Below are positions 42,258 through 50,943 of a stretch of DNA of 55,747 nt, piece by piece. Origin of the DNA: AG25 sp035604455 (GTDB taxonomy: Bacteria > Gemmatimonadota > Gemmatimonadetes > Gemmatimonadales > GWC2-71-9); contig DATNIM010000014.1 of NCBI GenBank assembly GCA_035604455.1, positions 1 through 55,747 on the forward strand, written 5' to 3'. Under the pieces are notes generated by a model. It ran no database searches. It had not been told where the DNA came from and saw nothing but the letters and a program-made list of their open reading frames with translations. Both the position numbers and the translations under genes were made by a program. Each line of letters begins with the position of its first letter. The first letter of the stretch is position 1.

Positions 42258-43534
42258 GGGACCTCGATGATCTGGTCCCGGCGCGTGCCAACGCTGACAT
42301 AGTGGATGGGCGCGCGCGCGAGATCCTGGAGTCGATCGAGGTACGCCCGGGCGGCGGACGGCAGGTCCGCGAGGCGCCGGACGTGACTGAGCGAGCTTCG
42401 CCAGCCGGGCAGCCGCTCATAGACGGGCTGCACCTGGCTCAGCCCTTCCACCTCCGCCGGCATGCTGTCGCAGGGCGCGCCGTCCAACCGGTACCCCACG
42501 CACACGGGAATCTCGGTAAACGAGTCCAGCACATCGAGCTTCGTGACCGCGAGTCCCGTGAGCCCGTTTACCCGCACGGCGTAGCGCACGACCACGGCAT
42601 CGAACCAGCCGCAGCGCCGGGGCCGTCCTGTCGTCGCGCCAAATTCCCCACCGAGGGTGCGCAGCTGTTCGGCCGCCTGGGGTTCGGCTTCGGTGGGCAG
42701 TGGGCCGTTGCCGACACGGGTGGTATAGGCCTTGACCACCCCGACGACCGCATCGATCGCCGTGGGCCCGATCCCCGCCCCCACGGCCGCCCCTCCCGCG
42801 GTCGTGTGCGACGACGTGACGTACGGGTACGTGCCGTGATCGACGTCGAGCAGCGCGCCCTGGGCCCCTTCAAGAAGCACCGATTCGCCGCGCGCGAGCG
42901 CATCGTAGACGATCCGTCCCGCGTCCACCGCGATGGGGAGCAGTCGCGGCGCCAGCGCCTCGAGCAGGTGAATGTGGGTCGCCGCATCCGCCCGCTCGGT
43001 CGATCCGAGGAGCTCAAGGAAGGCATTCGCCGCCTCGACCCGGGCGCATACGAGGTCCCGTGCGCGTGCGGGGTACCGCAGGTCGCCCACGCGAATGCCG
43101 CGGCGGCCGTACTTGTCCTCGTAGGTGGGCCCGATACCCCGCCCGGTCGTCCCGATTTGATCGTGCCGCTCGTGTGCGCGGTCGAGCAGCTTGTGGTAGG
43201 GCAGCGTCAGATGGGCGCGGTCTGACACATAGAGCTTCTGTTCGGTGCGCACGCCGCGGGCCGCCAGTTCGTCCAGCTCCGTAAAGAACGTCTCCGGGTC
43301 GAGGACGACCCCGTTCCCCACGATGCAAACGGCCCCTTGGATGATACCGGAGGGGATCTGGTGCAGCACGAATTCCCCGGCCCCGGTGTCGACCGTGTGC
43401 CCCGCGTTGGCACCGCCCTGATAGCGCACGACAAGGTCGGCGCGCTCGGCGAGGACGTCGACGATCTTGCCCTTGCCCTCGTCTCCCCACTGGGCGCCAA
43501 CCACGACAACGCAATGACTCTTCGGTCCGAACAT
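42254..43534 (-). CDS. purA: adenylosuccinate synthetase
   Basis: First step from IMP to AMP: joins aspartate to IMP using GTP. 426 residues. GTP-binding VVVVGAQWGDEGKGKIVDVL at the start, QGGANAGHTV, GTTGRGIGPTYEDKYGRRGIR, LLEGAQGALLDVDHGTYPYVTSSHTTAGG and TTGRPRRCGWFDAV. ATG at 43532-43534 follows GGAGGGGT. A terminator sits between it and the M28 peptidase gene, so purA probably has its own promoter; ypdA follows with a four-base overlap. Confidence 0.97.
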   Translation of the reverse strand: MFGPKSHCVVVVGAQWGDEGKGKIVDVLAERADLVVRYQGGANAGHTVDTGAGEFVLHQIPSGIIQGAVCIVGNGVVLDPETFFTELDELAARGVRTEQKLYVSDRAHLTLPYHKLLDRAHERHDQIGTTGRGIGPTYEDKYGRRGIRVGDLRYPARARDLVCARVEAANAFLELLGSTERADAATHIHLLEALAPRLLPIAVDAGRIVYDALARGESVLLEGAQGALLDVDHGTYPYVTSSHTTAGGAAVGAGIGPTAIDAVVGVVKAYTTRVGNGPLPTEAEPQAAEQLRTLGGEFGATTGRPRRCGWFDAVVVRYAVRVNGLTGLAVTKLDVLDSFTEIPVCVGYRLDGAPCDSMPAEVEGLSQVQPVYERLPGWRSSLSHVRRLADLPSAARAYLDRLQDLARAPIHYVSVGTRRDQIIEVP

Positions 43535-43545
43535 ACCCCTCCAAC

Positions 43546-43571
43546 AAAAACGCCCCGACTCGCGGGGCGTT
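43546..43571 (-). terminator. rho-independent terminator after the M28 peptidase gene
   Basis: On the minus strand AACGCCCCG and CGGGGCGTT form a perfect 9-base-pair stem around a five-base loop, followed by a T-run (TTTTTG). It lies in the 57 bases between the peptidase stop and the purA start, ending the trpS/pilT/dapA-side transcripts. Confidence 0.8.
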
Positions 43572-43591
43572 CGACCATCCTCTGCAGAAAG

Positions 43592-44647
43592 CTAGGGACG
43601 GCCGGAGGTGGAGTCAACGCGCTCACCAAGCGCGCGCGCCAGCCCGGCCGCGACCAGCTCGCTGCCCCCAAGCGTCAAGCGCTCCGGGCGATCTGCCCGC
43701 GTGTGGACGATGGCCGCGGTGCGCCAATCACCCCGCATGATCGTCACGCACTCGGCCGTGGCGGGCGCGAGGACCAGGCCGTCGACGAACACCGGCAGCG
43801 CCCGCGTGGCGCGCGCGCCGAGCGCCGCGGCCACCGCACCCGTGAGGGGACCCGGCCGGTGCACGAAGCAGCGCGTTGGGCCGCGATCGTCGATGCCATC
43901 CAGGTTGATGACCGTCGCGCCCCGGATCAGGTTAGCCCGATCGCGAACGAGGGCCCTCGCGCCAAGCATGCCGTACTCCTCAGCGTCGAGGAACAGCACG
44001 CCGATCGGCGTTTGCGGGGGGAGCCGGTCCAGGGTGGCCAGGATGGTCACTAGGGCCGACGCGTTGTCCACGGCGCCCGGCGAGCGGTTGGTCGCCCGGT
44101 TTTGGAGCAAGACGAGACCGCCGATGATGCCCGGGAGGACGAGGACGAGCGCAACCAGCGGGTGAGCGGTCACCACGAGTGCCGCGGCGGATGGGACCCC
44201 GAGGGCCGCGAGCCCGGCGCCGACCAACCGGCCGAGCATCGACATGGGCTGGCCCTTCGAGTCGTAGTGCGCCACGAGCCAGACGGCGACCTGCGCTCGG
44301 GGCCGCACGGCGATGATGTTCATTCCCGTACGACTGTCCGCGTGCGCCGCTCGGAGCGCGATCGCAAGCCCGAGCCCCGCGAGACCGACGAGGAGGATCA
44401 GGAGCCCGCCCGACACGCCCAGCGTGCGCCACAGCCCGAGCGCGAGGCAGACCCACGCGAGGACCGCGCCGGCGGTGGCGGGACCGGCCAGTGCGCCGGG
44501 CGGGTGTACGGGAAACTCGTGCTCAAGGTTCACGTAGCCGCGCTTGGCGAGTTCCTCCCTCAAGCGTTGATACACGGCGGCGTGACCCGGCGAGCCGACA
44601 AGACGAGGCACAGCGAGCTCGGCGAGCAACCTGGCGTAGGCGCTCAT
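43592..44647 (-). CDS. M28-family zinc peptidase with internal membrane segments
   Basis: A 351-residue aminopeptidase-like protein. Metal-binding positions of M28 are visible: H127 and D129 (AHYDSKG), D194 (VDNASAL), E223/E224 (DAEEYG) and a late histidine (IVHTRADR). Unusually, about four hydrophobic segments interrupt the fold: two around residues 55-98 before the first ligands and two around 141-181 between the HxD and DN ligands. It should therefore be a membrane-embedded peptidase. ATG at 44645-44647 overlaps the DapA-family stop by four bases. Substrate unknown. Confidence 0.82.
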   Translation of the reverse strand: MSAYARLLAELAVPRLVGSPGHAAVYQRLREELAKRGYVNLEHEFPVHPPGALAGPATAGAVLAWVCLALGLWRTLGVSGGLLILLVGLAGLGLAIALRAAHADSRTGMNIIAVRPRAQVAVWLVAHYDSKGQPMSMLGRLVGAGLAALGVPSAAALVVTAHPLVALVLVLPGIIGGLVLLQNRATNRSPGAVDNASALVTILATLDRLPPQTPIGVLFLDAEEYGMLGARALVRDRANLIRGATVINLDGIDDRGPTRCFVHRPGPLTGAVAAALGARATRALPVFVDGLVLAPATAECVTIMRGDWRTAAIVHTRADRPERLTLGGSELVAAGLARALGERVDSTSGRP

Positions 44648-45522
44648 GCGCCGAGCAGTTGTCTGACGTGGTCGAGATCCCGCGCGGTAAGCGGCACCAA
44701 GGGAGATCGGCACGCGCCGCCCTCGAATCCCGCGATCTCCATGGCCGCCTTGACCCCGGGCGGACCATACCGGGTGACGACCTCTTGCAGGGGACCGAGG
44801 CGAGCTTCGTGGGCCGTGGCGGCCCCGAGGTCCCCCCGCGCAAAGGCGTCCCACACCGCCTTGCAGAGGCGGGGCGCGAAGCAGGCGACCGCGAGAATGC
44901 CCCCCTGGCAACCGAGTTCGAGCGCCGCCAAGAGGAGCGCCGCAGACCCGACGAATACCGATTGCCCGGGCAGCGCGCGCCGGTACGCGGAAAGCGCGCT
45001 CACGTCGCCGGAGGAATCTTTCACGCCAGCGAGATGTCCTGAAGCCGCGAGCTCGGCCAAGAGCTCCGGTGCGAGGGCGACGCCCGTGTATCGGGGGATG
45101 TTGTACGCGAACACCGGGACGGGGCTCGCCTCGGCTACCGCCCGGTAGTAGCCGCCCAGCGCGTCCCGAGTCAGTTCCCGCCCGAAGTACCCGGGCGGGC
45201 GAACGAGGACGGCGTCGGCGCCCTCCTCCGCGGCGATGTGAGTGAGTGCGCGAGCCGCGCGCGTCGACTCCGCTCCACTCCCGACGACGAGTCCCCGCGA
45301 CGCTGGAACCATCTCGCGGCCGACGGCCGCGAGCTCTCGCAGCTCTTCGGGGGTCAGGACGGCATTTTCGCCCGTGGATCCGGCAACGACGATCCCGTCA
45401 GCGCCGGCCTCGAGCACGGCGACCACGTTTCGCCGGAATGCGGCGAAGTCGACGTCCTCTGTGCGCGAATCAAACGGCGTCGGAACCGGTGCCACGACAC
45501 CGGCGATCCGCCGCGCGGTCAC
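44644..45522 (-). CDS. DapA/NAL-family lyase or synthase
   Basis: A (beta/alpha)8 Schiff-base enzyme of 292 residues. GSTGENAVLTPEE, the tyrosine in AYNIPRYTGVAL and the lysine in LAGVKDSSGDV define the family. The VKDSSGD and NIPRYTG forms are closer to 4-hydroxy-2-oxoglutarate-type aldolases than to true DHDPS, so lysine biosynthesis should not be assumed. The GTG (45520-45522) overlaps the pilT-like stop; the stop overlaps the M28 gene. Confidence 0.85.
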   Translation of the reverse strand: MTARRIAGVVAPVPTPFDSRTEDVDFAAFRRNVVAVLEAGADGIVVAGSTGENAVLTPEELRELAAVGREMVPASRGLVVGSGAESTRAARALTHIAAEEGADAVLVRPPGYFGRELTRDALGGYYRAVAEASPVPVFAYNIPRYTGVALAPELLAELAASGHLAGVKDSSGDVSALSAYRRALPGQSVFVGSAALLLAALELGCQGGILAVACFAPRLCKAVWDAFARGDLGAATAHEARLGPLQEVVTRYGPPGVKAAMEIAGFEGGACRSPLVPLTARDLDHVRQLLGA

Positions 45523-46730
45523 GAACCCGGTAGGAGGCTCGTCAGGTCGTCGGCGAGGGGTGCGGGGGCCACCTTCGCCGCCTCGATCGGGACGGGCGTC
45601 CGGCGGGGGATCCCGCGAAGCTTGGGCTCAAGCGCCGGCCCGTCCAGGGCCGCCGCGAGGGCCGCCTCAGGCGTCACCACGCCTTCGGTCACGAGGCTGA
45701 CGAGGTGCTGGTCTTGACTCTGCATCCCATGTTCGTCACGCGAGCTGCAAATCAGCTCTTGCAGCTCGGACGCACTTCCGCTGGCCCGGATGAGGTCCCG
45801 CACCGCTGGCGTTGCTAGGAGAATCTCGAACGCTGCCACGCGGCCCCGTCCGTCCGCCCGAGGGAGAAGGCATTGCGAGACGCTCGCCTGGAGCGCGTCG
45901 GAGAGCCGGAGCCGCGCAGCGGACTGTTCCGCCGTGCTGAACGCACCCACGAGTCGCGCGATGGTCGTCGCAGCGTCCGGGGTATCCAACGCAGCCAGAA
46001 TCAAGTGACCGGTTTCCGCGGCGCGCAGCGCGGTGTCGATGACCACCGGATCCCGCATCTCGCCGATCAGGATGACGTCGGGATCCTGCCGCAACGCTGC
46101 CCGCAGACCCCGGCGAAAGTCGTCCGTGTCGACGCCGATTTCCCGCTGCGTGATCGAGGAATTGAGGTCCCGATGCAGAAACTCAATCGGGTTCTCGAGC
46201 GTGACGACATGGCGCTGGTGCTGCTGGTTGATGTGATGCACGATGGCGGCGAGCGTCGAGCTCTTTCCCGCGCCCGCCGGCCCGGTCACGAGCACAAGGC
46301 CGCGCTCGGTCCCGGCGATTGTGGCCATGATCGGGGGGAGATGCAGGGAGTCGAACGACGGCACGTCGAAGGGGATGACGCGCATCACGACCATGAACGA
46401 CGACCGTTGGCGCAGGATGTTGATGCGGAAGCGACCGACGCCCGGGAGACCCCACGAGCAATCGTAATCGCGGACCCGATCGATCCGGGCCTGGTCCTCG
46501 TCGGTCGGGAGGAGCCGCAGCGCGATGACCTTCGTCTGCTCCGGCGTCAGGCGCTGCTTCGTGAGGGGGACGAGCTTGCCGTCAATCCGCGCGCGAAATA
46601 CGTCCCCGGCCTTGATGTGGACGTCGGACGCCCCACGGTCCACCGCAACCTTGATGATCTTCTCGAGCCCACCGTGGAGCGTCGGCACCTGGGTGCTGGC
46701 GCGCGAAAGCCGTGGCTTCCCCTCCTCCAT
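45519..46730 (-). CDS. pilT: PilT-like type IV pilus retraction ATPase (variant His box)
   Basis: A 403-residue secretion-type ATPase. N-terminal PAS-like domain (ASDVHIKAGDVFRARIDGKLV), Walker A GPAGAGKSS (150-158), Asp box (VTLENPIEF), Walker B DVILIGEMRD (218-227) and the His-box region TGHLILAALDT, where the usual second histidine (LHT) is an aspartate (D249). The C-terminus extends about 50 residues beyond a typical PilT with a proline-rich tail. No other pilus gene is in the window. ATG at 46728-46730 shares one base with the upstream stop. Confidence 0.88.
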   Translation of the reverse strand: MEEGKPRLSRASTQVPTLHGGLEKIIKVAVDRGASDVHIKAGDVFRARIDGKLVPLTKQRLTPEQTKVIALRLLPTDEDQARIDRVRDYDCSWGLPGVGRFRINILRQRSSFMVVMRVIPFDVPSFDSLHLPPIMATIAGTERGLVLVTGPAGAGKSSTLAAIVHHINQQHQRHVVTLENPIEFLHRDLNSSITQREIGVDTDDFRRGLRAALRQDPDVILIGEMRDPVVIDTALRAAETGHLILAALDTPDAATTIARLVGAFSTAEQSAARLRLSDALQASVSQCLLPRADGRGRVAAFEILLATPAVRDLIRASGSASELQELICSSRDEHGMQSQDQHLVSLVTEGVVTPEAALAAALDGPALEPKLRGIPRRTPVPIEAAKVAPAPLADDLTSLLPGS

Positions 46731-47758
46731 CAGTACCCGGCCTCCTGATCCACCACGTTGAGTAGCCGCATGCCTCCAAGATAGCGCCGGATGTTCTCGA
46801 CAATCAGCCCGGTCTCCCGCTCCCAAAACCGCGTCGTTACGGCGCTGACGTGGGGACTCACTATCACGCGGGGATGGGCCCAAAACGGGTGGTCTCGCGG
46901 CAAGGGCTCGGCCATGAAGACGTCGAGTGCGGCGCCCCGCAAGCGCCCCTGGTTCAGCTCGTCAAGGAGCGCGGCCTCGTCGAGCAGGGAGCCCCGCGCG
47001 ACGTTCACCACAACCGCGTCGTCCGGCAGTTCCGCCAGGACGCCGCGACTGACGGCGCCCGTCGATGCCCGCGTTTCGGGGGCGGCGATGACGAGCACGT
47101 CGCTCGTCGCCGCGAGCCGAGAAAGCTCGGCGGGTCCCCCGACCCAGCCGACCCCCTCCGGGCCGCCACGCTCAGGGCGGCGGCGAATCCCTGCCACGCG
47201 CATCCCGAGACCTAAGGCCCGCCGGGCAACCGCGCTCCCTATGCCGCCGAGCCCGAAGACCCCCATGCGGAGGTCGCGGAATTCGCGTACCGGCACCCGC
47301 ATCTCACCGAACTCCCGCCGCGCCCAACGGGCCTCGCTCTGAGCGGCGCGCATCCGGTCGAGCCCGCGCGCGAAGTGCGCGACCACGGCAACGACCCAAT
47401 CGGCGATGGGCTCGGCGTGTACGGCGGCCGAGTTCGTCACCACGACGCCGGCCCCCACGAGATGGGGCAAGCTGTCCCCGATGCCGGCCGTCCCGCTGTG
47501 CGCCCAGCGCAGGGTTCCCTGCCCCTCGGCCGCGACCCCCGCCGGCACGCCGTAGCCGAGGTAGATCTCGGCGCCGCGAACCGCCCGGACCGCTTGCCGG
47601 GTCGCGATCGCCGCGCCACCCCCAAGCTCGGCCGAGGGCTCGACCTCCACGATCTCCCACCCCTCGCCAAGCGCGTCGGCGATCGCCCGAACGGACGATC
47701 GGGGGATCCGCCAGGCCAAAACACCGACGTCAAAGTCAATGACGAGGCGCCGCGTCAT
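46730..47758 (-). CDS. D-isomer-specific 2-hydroxyacid dehydrogenase
   Basis: NAD(P)-dependent oxidoreductase of 342 residues. Catalytic domain start, RWAHSGTAGIGD, then the Rossmann motif LRMGVFGLGGIGSAVARRALGLGMRV, the arginine in VVVNVARGSLLDE, the glutamate in ALDVFMAEPLP and the histidine in VIVSPHVSAVT. Substrate cannot be told from sequence; hydroxypyruvate/glyoxylate reductase-like activities are common and a glycerate kinase lies nearby. ATG at 47756-47758, 102 bases after trpS. Confidence 0.87.
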   Translation of the reverse strand: MTRRLVIDFDVGVLAWRIPRSSVRAIADALGEGWEIVEVEPSAELGGGAAIATRQAVRAVRGAEIYLGYGVPAGVAAEGQGTLRWAHSGTAGIGDSLPHLVGAGVVVTNSAAVHAEPIADWVVAVVAHFARGLDRMRAAQSEARWARREFGEMRVPVREFRDLRMGVFGLGGIGSAVARRALGLGMRVAGIRRRPERGGPEGVGWVGGPAELSRLAATSDVLVIAAPETRASTGAVSRGVLAELPDDAVVVNVARGSLLDEAALLDELNQGRLRGAALDVFMAEPLPRDHPFWAHPRVIVSPHVSAVTTRFWERETGLIVENIRRYLGGMRLLNVVDQEAGY

Positions 47759-47860
47759 GCACCCATGCGTGTCGAAGCAGGCATGCGTGCGCGCGTCCCT
47801 TCGGGCGAACCGCAGCGGTCGCCCTCGATGGGCCGCCCGACCTCCACCGAGAGGGCCGCG

Positions 47861-48853
47861 CTAGCCGTCCTCACGGGGGAGAAACCCCATACTCTGACGC
47901 ACAGCGCCCACCGTCTGCCGCGCGCGGGCGCGCGCCGCCGTCGCGCCGCGATGGAGGGCGTCGGTTACGCCCCGAGGGTCGGCCTTGAGCGCCTGAGCCC
48001 GCTCGCGGATCGGCGTTAGCGCCGCTATCATATTGTCCGCCAGCACCCGCTTGCAGTCCAAGCAACCCCACCCGGCCGTCCGGCAGTTGTGCGCCACCTG
48101 CGCCTGCGTCGCGGGGGGCGAAAAGCCTTGGTGAATTGTGAAGATGTTGCAGACGTCCGGGTTCCCAGGGTCCTTGCGCGTCACACGGGCAGGATCGGTC
48201 GCAGCGGGTCTCAGCTTATTCCAAATAGTCTCGGGCGAGTCGAGCAGACTGATCGTGTTGCCCAGACTCTTGGACATCTTGGCCCGTCCGTCGAGACCAA
48301 GAACCCGCTTCGCGGCCCCGAGGAGCGGTTGCGGCTCGGGGAGGGTGAACCCATTTCCGAATCGCGCGTTCCAGCGCCGTGCAATCTCCCGCATCAGCTC
48401 GAGGTGCTGGAGCTGATCTTCGCCAACCGGGACAAGCGTGGCGAGATACAGGAGCACGTCGGCCGCTTGAAGCACGGGGTAGTTGAGCAGGCCCGCGAGT
48501 ACGCTTTCCTGGCGCTGCGCCTTATCCTTGAACTGCGTTTGCCGTTCGAGTTCCCCGAGTGGAGTGACCGTGTTGAGCAGCCAATACAGCTCCGTGTGTT
48601 CGGGGACATGCGACTGGACAAAAATGACTGCGCGCTCCGGATCGAGCCCGACGGCGAAAAGACTGATGGCCATGTCGAGCGTGCGCGCGCCCAAGCTGGC
48701 GGGCTCGTAGCTCTGCGTGACCGCGTGCAGATCGACTACGCAAAAAAAGCAGTCGTGCTCGGCCTGCAACCGCACCCAGTTTTGGACGGCGCCGAGATAA
48801 TTCCCGATGTGGAGTTCGCCTGAGGGCTGAATGCCCGAGAAGACGCGTGCCAT
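47861..48853 (-). CDS. trpS: tryptophanyl-tRNA synthetase
   Basis: Class I synthetase, 330 residues. HIGH-type motif in FSGIQPSGELHIGNYLGAV, CFFCVVDLHAVT, QSHVPEHTELYWLLN, LLNYPVLQAADVLLY, VGEDQLQHLELMREIARRWN and the KMSKS loop AKMSKSLGNTI. The C-terminal domain has WGCLDCKRVLADNMIAAL. ATG at 48851-48853, only 39 bases from the divergent inositol monophosphatase gene, so the two promoters must overlap. Confidence 0.96.
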   Translation of the reverse strand: MARVFSGIQPSGELHIGNYLGAVQNWVRLQAEHDCFFCVVDLHAVTQSYEPASLGARTLDMAISLFAVGLDPERAVIFVQSHVPEHTELYWLLNTVTPLGELERQTQFKDKAQRQESVLAGLLNYPVLQAADVLLYLATLVPVGEDQLQHLELMREIARRWNARFGNGFTLPEPQPLLGAAKRVLGLDGRAKMSKSLGNTISLLDSPETIWNKLRPAATDPARVTRKDPGNPDVCNIFTIHQGFSPPATQAQVAHNCRTAGWGCLDCKRVLADNMIAALTPIRERAQALKADPRGVTDALHRGATAARARARQTVGAVRQSMGFLPREDG

Positions 48854-48892
48854 GGGGGGACAACGTACGAACGTGAGCCGGGAAGCCGCAAG

Positions 48893-49681
48893 GTGCGAGA
48901 ACTCATAGACTTAGTCGATGTCGCCCGGACCGCGGCGGCACGCGCGGCGACGTTGTTGCGCGGCCTGCCACGTCTTGCGCCCGGGGCGTGGACCGAGAAG
49001 AGCCGGCACGACTTCGTAAGCGATGCCGATAGGGGCGCCGAAGCGTTGATCGCCAATACCCTCCGAGACCGCGTCCCCGAAGGCTATATCGTCGGCGAGG
49101 AACTCACCCCCACGATGCCCGCAGACGGGGAGCTCGTGTGGATCGTCGACCCGCTCGACGGGACGACCAACTTCTTGCACGGCTACCCCCAGTACGCCGT
49201 CTCGATCGGCTGCCTTGTGCACGGCGAGCTCGCGGTGGGGGTGGTGCACGATGTCCCTCGGGATCTGGTCTATCACGCGGTTCGGGGCGGGGGCGCGTGG
49301 GTGGGCTCGCAGCGACTCGCGATCTCCACGATCAAGGCGGCTGACCACGCGCTCATCGGTACCGGTTTCCCGTTCAAACGGGTCGACGTTCTGGAACCCT
49401 ACCTTCGGCAGTTCACAGCCGTCACTCGCGCGTCGAGCGGCCTCCGCCGTGCCGGCTCCGCGGCGCTCGACCTCGTGGACGTCGCTGCGGGCCGGCTCGA
49501 CGGATTCTGGGAGCTCACGCTCGCACCCTGGGATGTCGCGGCAGGCGTGGTGCTGATTCGCGAGGCCGGAGGAATCGTGACGACCCTCGAAGGCGACGCC
49601 GACGTGCTCGGAGGCGGGTCGATTGTGGCGGGTAACCCGGACGTCCACGCGTGGCTGCGGGACGTTCTCCGGAGCGCCTAG
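48893..49681 (+). CDS. inositol monophosphatase family protein
   Basis: Mg-dependent, Li-sensitive sugar/inositol phosphatase fold, 262 residues. Metal site motifs: VSDADRGAEAL, IVGEELTP (glutamate), WIVDPLDGTTNFLHGYPQYAVSIG and the C-terminal WELTLAPWDVAAGVVLIREAGG. It could act on myo-inositol 1-phosphate, histidinol phosphate or similar. The GTG start at 48893 is preceded by CGCAAG; the stop TAG directly abuts the formimidoyltransferase GTG, so the two are co-translated. Confidence 0.92.
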   Translation: MRELIDLVDVARTAAARAATLLRGLPRLAPGAWTEKSRHDFVSDADRGAEALIANTLRDRVPEGYIVGEELTPTMPADGELVWIVDPLDGTTNFLHGYPQYAVSIGCLVHGELAVGVVHDVPRDLVYHAVRGGGAWVGSQRLAISTIKAADHALIGTGFPFKRVDVLEPYLRQFTAVTRASSGLRRAGSAALDLVDVAAGRLDGFWELTLAPWDVAAGVVLIREAGGIVTTLEGDADVLGGGSIVAGNPDVHAWLRDVLRSA

Positions 49682-50587
49682 GTGTCTGGCCCTCTCGTCG
49701 AATGCGTGCCGAACTTCTCCGAGGGCCGCGACGCCGGAACCTTGGCCGCCATCCGCGCCGCGCTGTCGAGCGCGGACGGGCTGCGGCTCCTCGACGTCCA
49801 CGCTGACGAGTTTCACAATCGATCGGTGTTCACGGTGGCAGGTCCTCCCCACGCCGCCGCAGAAGGCGCGTTCCGCGCGATGCGAGTGGCCCTGGAGCGG
49901 ATCGACCTCCGCACGCACCGGGGCGAGCATCCCCGGATGGGGGCGACGGACGTGATCCCCTTCGTGCCGCTGCGGGGCATCACGCTCGACCAGTGCGCCG
50001 ACCTCGCGCGCGAGGTCGGCGCCCGGGCCGGGGCGGAGCTTGACCTCCCGATCTATCTCTACGGGCGGGCTGCGACGCGTGCCGACCGCGGGAGGCTTCC
50101 TGAGATTCGCGCAGGAGGGTTTGAGAGCCTGCGGGAGCGAATTGGCCACGACCCGCGAGCGGACCCCGACTTCGGTCCGCATCACATCCACCCCAGCGCC
50201 GGGGCCACGGCCGTTGGCGCGCGCCCCCTGCTGGTCGCGTTCAACGTCTTCTTGCGAACGTCCGACACGAGCATCGCGCGGCAGATCGCGCGCCAAATCC
50301 GCACGTCGAGCGGCGGCCTCCCCGGCGTCCAAGCCGCAGGGTTCAGCGTGGGGAACCAAGCGCAAGTGTCGATGAACTTATTCGCCCTGGACGCGACACT
50401 ACCGGCGACGGCGTTCGCGGCCGTGGCCACCGAAGCGGCGCGCCAGGGCGTCACGGTCGACAGGAGCGAGATCGTCGGGCTCGCGCCCGAGGACGCCTTT
50501 CGGGAGGAGGATGCGGCGGCCCTTGGGATCCCAGACCTCCCAGCGCATCGACTCGAGACGCGGCTCCGTGAGGCAGGCCTGGTCTAG
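49682..50587 (+). CDS. ftcD: glutamate formimidoyltransferase
   Basis: Transfers the formimino group of formiminoglutamate to tetrahydrofolate, in histidine breakdown. 301 residues: LVECVPNFSEGRD at the start, DVHADEFHNRSVFTVAG, THRGEHPRMGATDVIPFVP, IYLYGRAA, GPHHIHPSAGATAVGARPLLVAFN and VSMNLFALDATLP are family motifs. It is the single-domain form without cyclodeaminase. GTG 49682 comes immediately after the phosphatase stop. No hut genes are in the window. Confidence 0.94.
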   Translation: MSGPLVECVPNFSEGRDAGTLAAIRAALSSADGLRLLDVHADEFHNRSVFTVAGPPHAAAEGAFRAMRVALERIDLRTHRGEHPRMGATDVIPFVPLRGITLDQCADLAREVGARAGAELDLPIYLYGRAATRADRGRLPEIRAGGFESLRERIGHDPRADPDFGPHHIHPSAGATAVGARPLLVAFNVFLRTSDTSIARQIARQIRTSSGGLPGVQAAGFSVGNQAQVSMNLFALDATLPATAFAAVATEAARQGVTVDRSEIVGLAPEDAFREEDAAALGIPDLPAHRLETRLREAGLV

Positions 50588-50943
50588 CGACGGACGGACG
50601 CCAATAAAGCCCCAGATACGCCTCGGGCGACGATGCCTTTCGCCGGTCGAACGCGATGGCCGGACGGAACCGTCTGGAGATCTTCCGCACGCACCCGCGG
50701 CATCGCAGATTGCTCGCCCACTTGCTCAGGGTTCCGGTCGACCCTTGGAGGGTGCTTCACATGCGTGCCGTCGCGCCTCCGGTCGCTGATCCGAAAGACC
50801 GCATCCGCCCGCCTCCCGATGGAGGCCTGCTGCCCATCGACCCACAAGACGGCACCGAGAGCGCCGCAGCGATCGAACCACACCGCATCACCTCGGACGG
50901 GTGGAATGTCCGCAACGAGACCATGATGCGAGGGAGATGAGAT
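50588..50943 (+). other. 356-base region without a confident gene
   Basis: Between ftcD and fumC. It contains one plausible but weak ORF, ATG 50656 to TGA 50940 (94 residues, MAGRNRLEIFRTHPRH... rich in Arg and Pro), which ends three bases before the fumC ATG. Its third-position GC (about two thirds) is below that of the surrounding genes, and no family or ribosome site was recognised. fumC's own ribosome site (AGGGAG) overlaps its end. It may be a leader, a remnant carried in with fumC, or noncoding. Confidence 0.35.
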
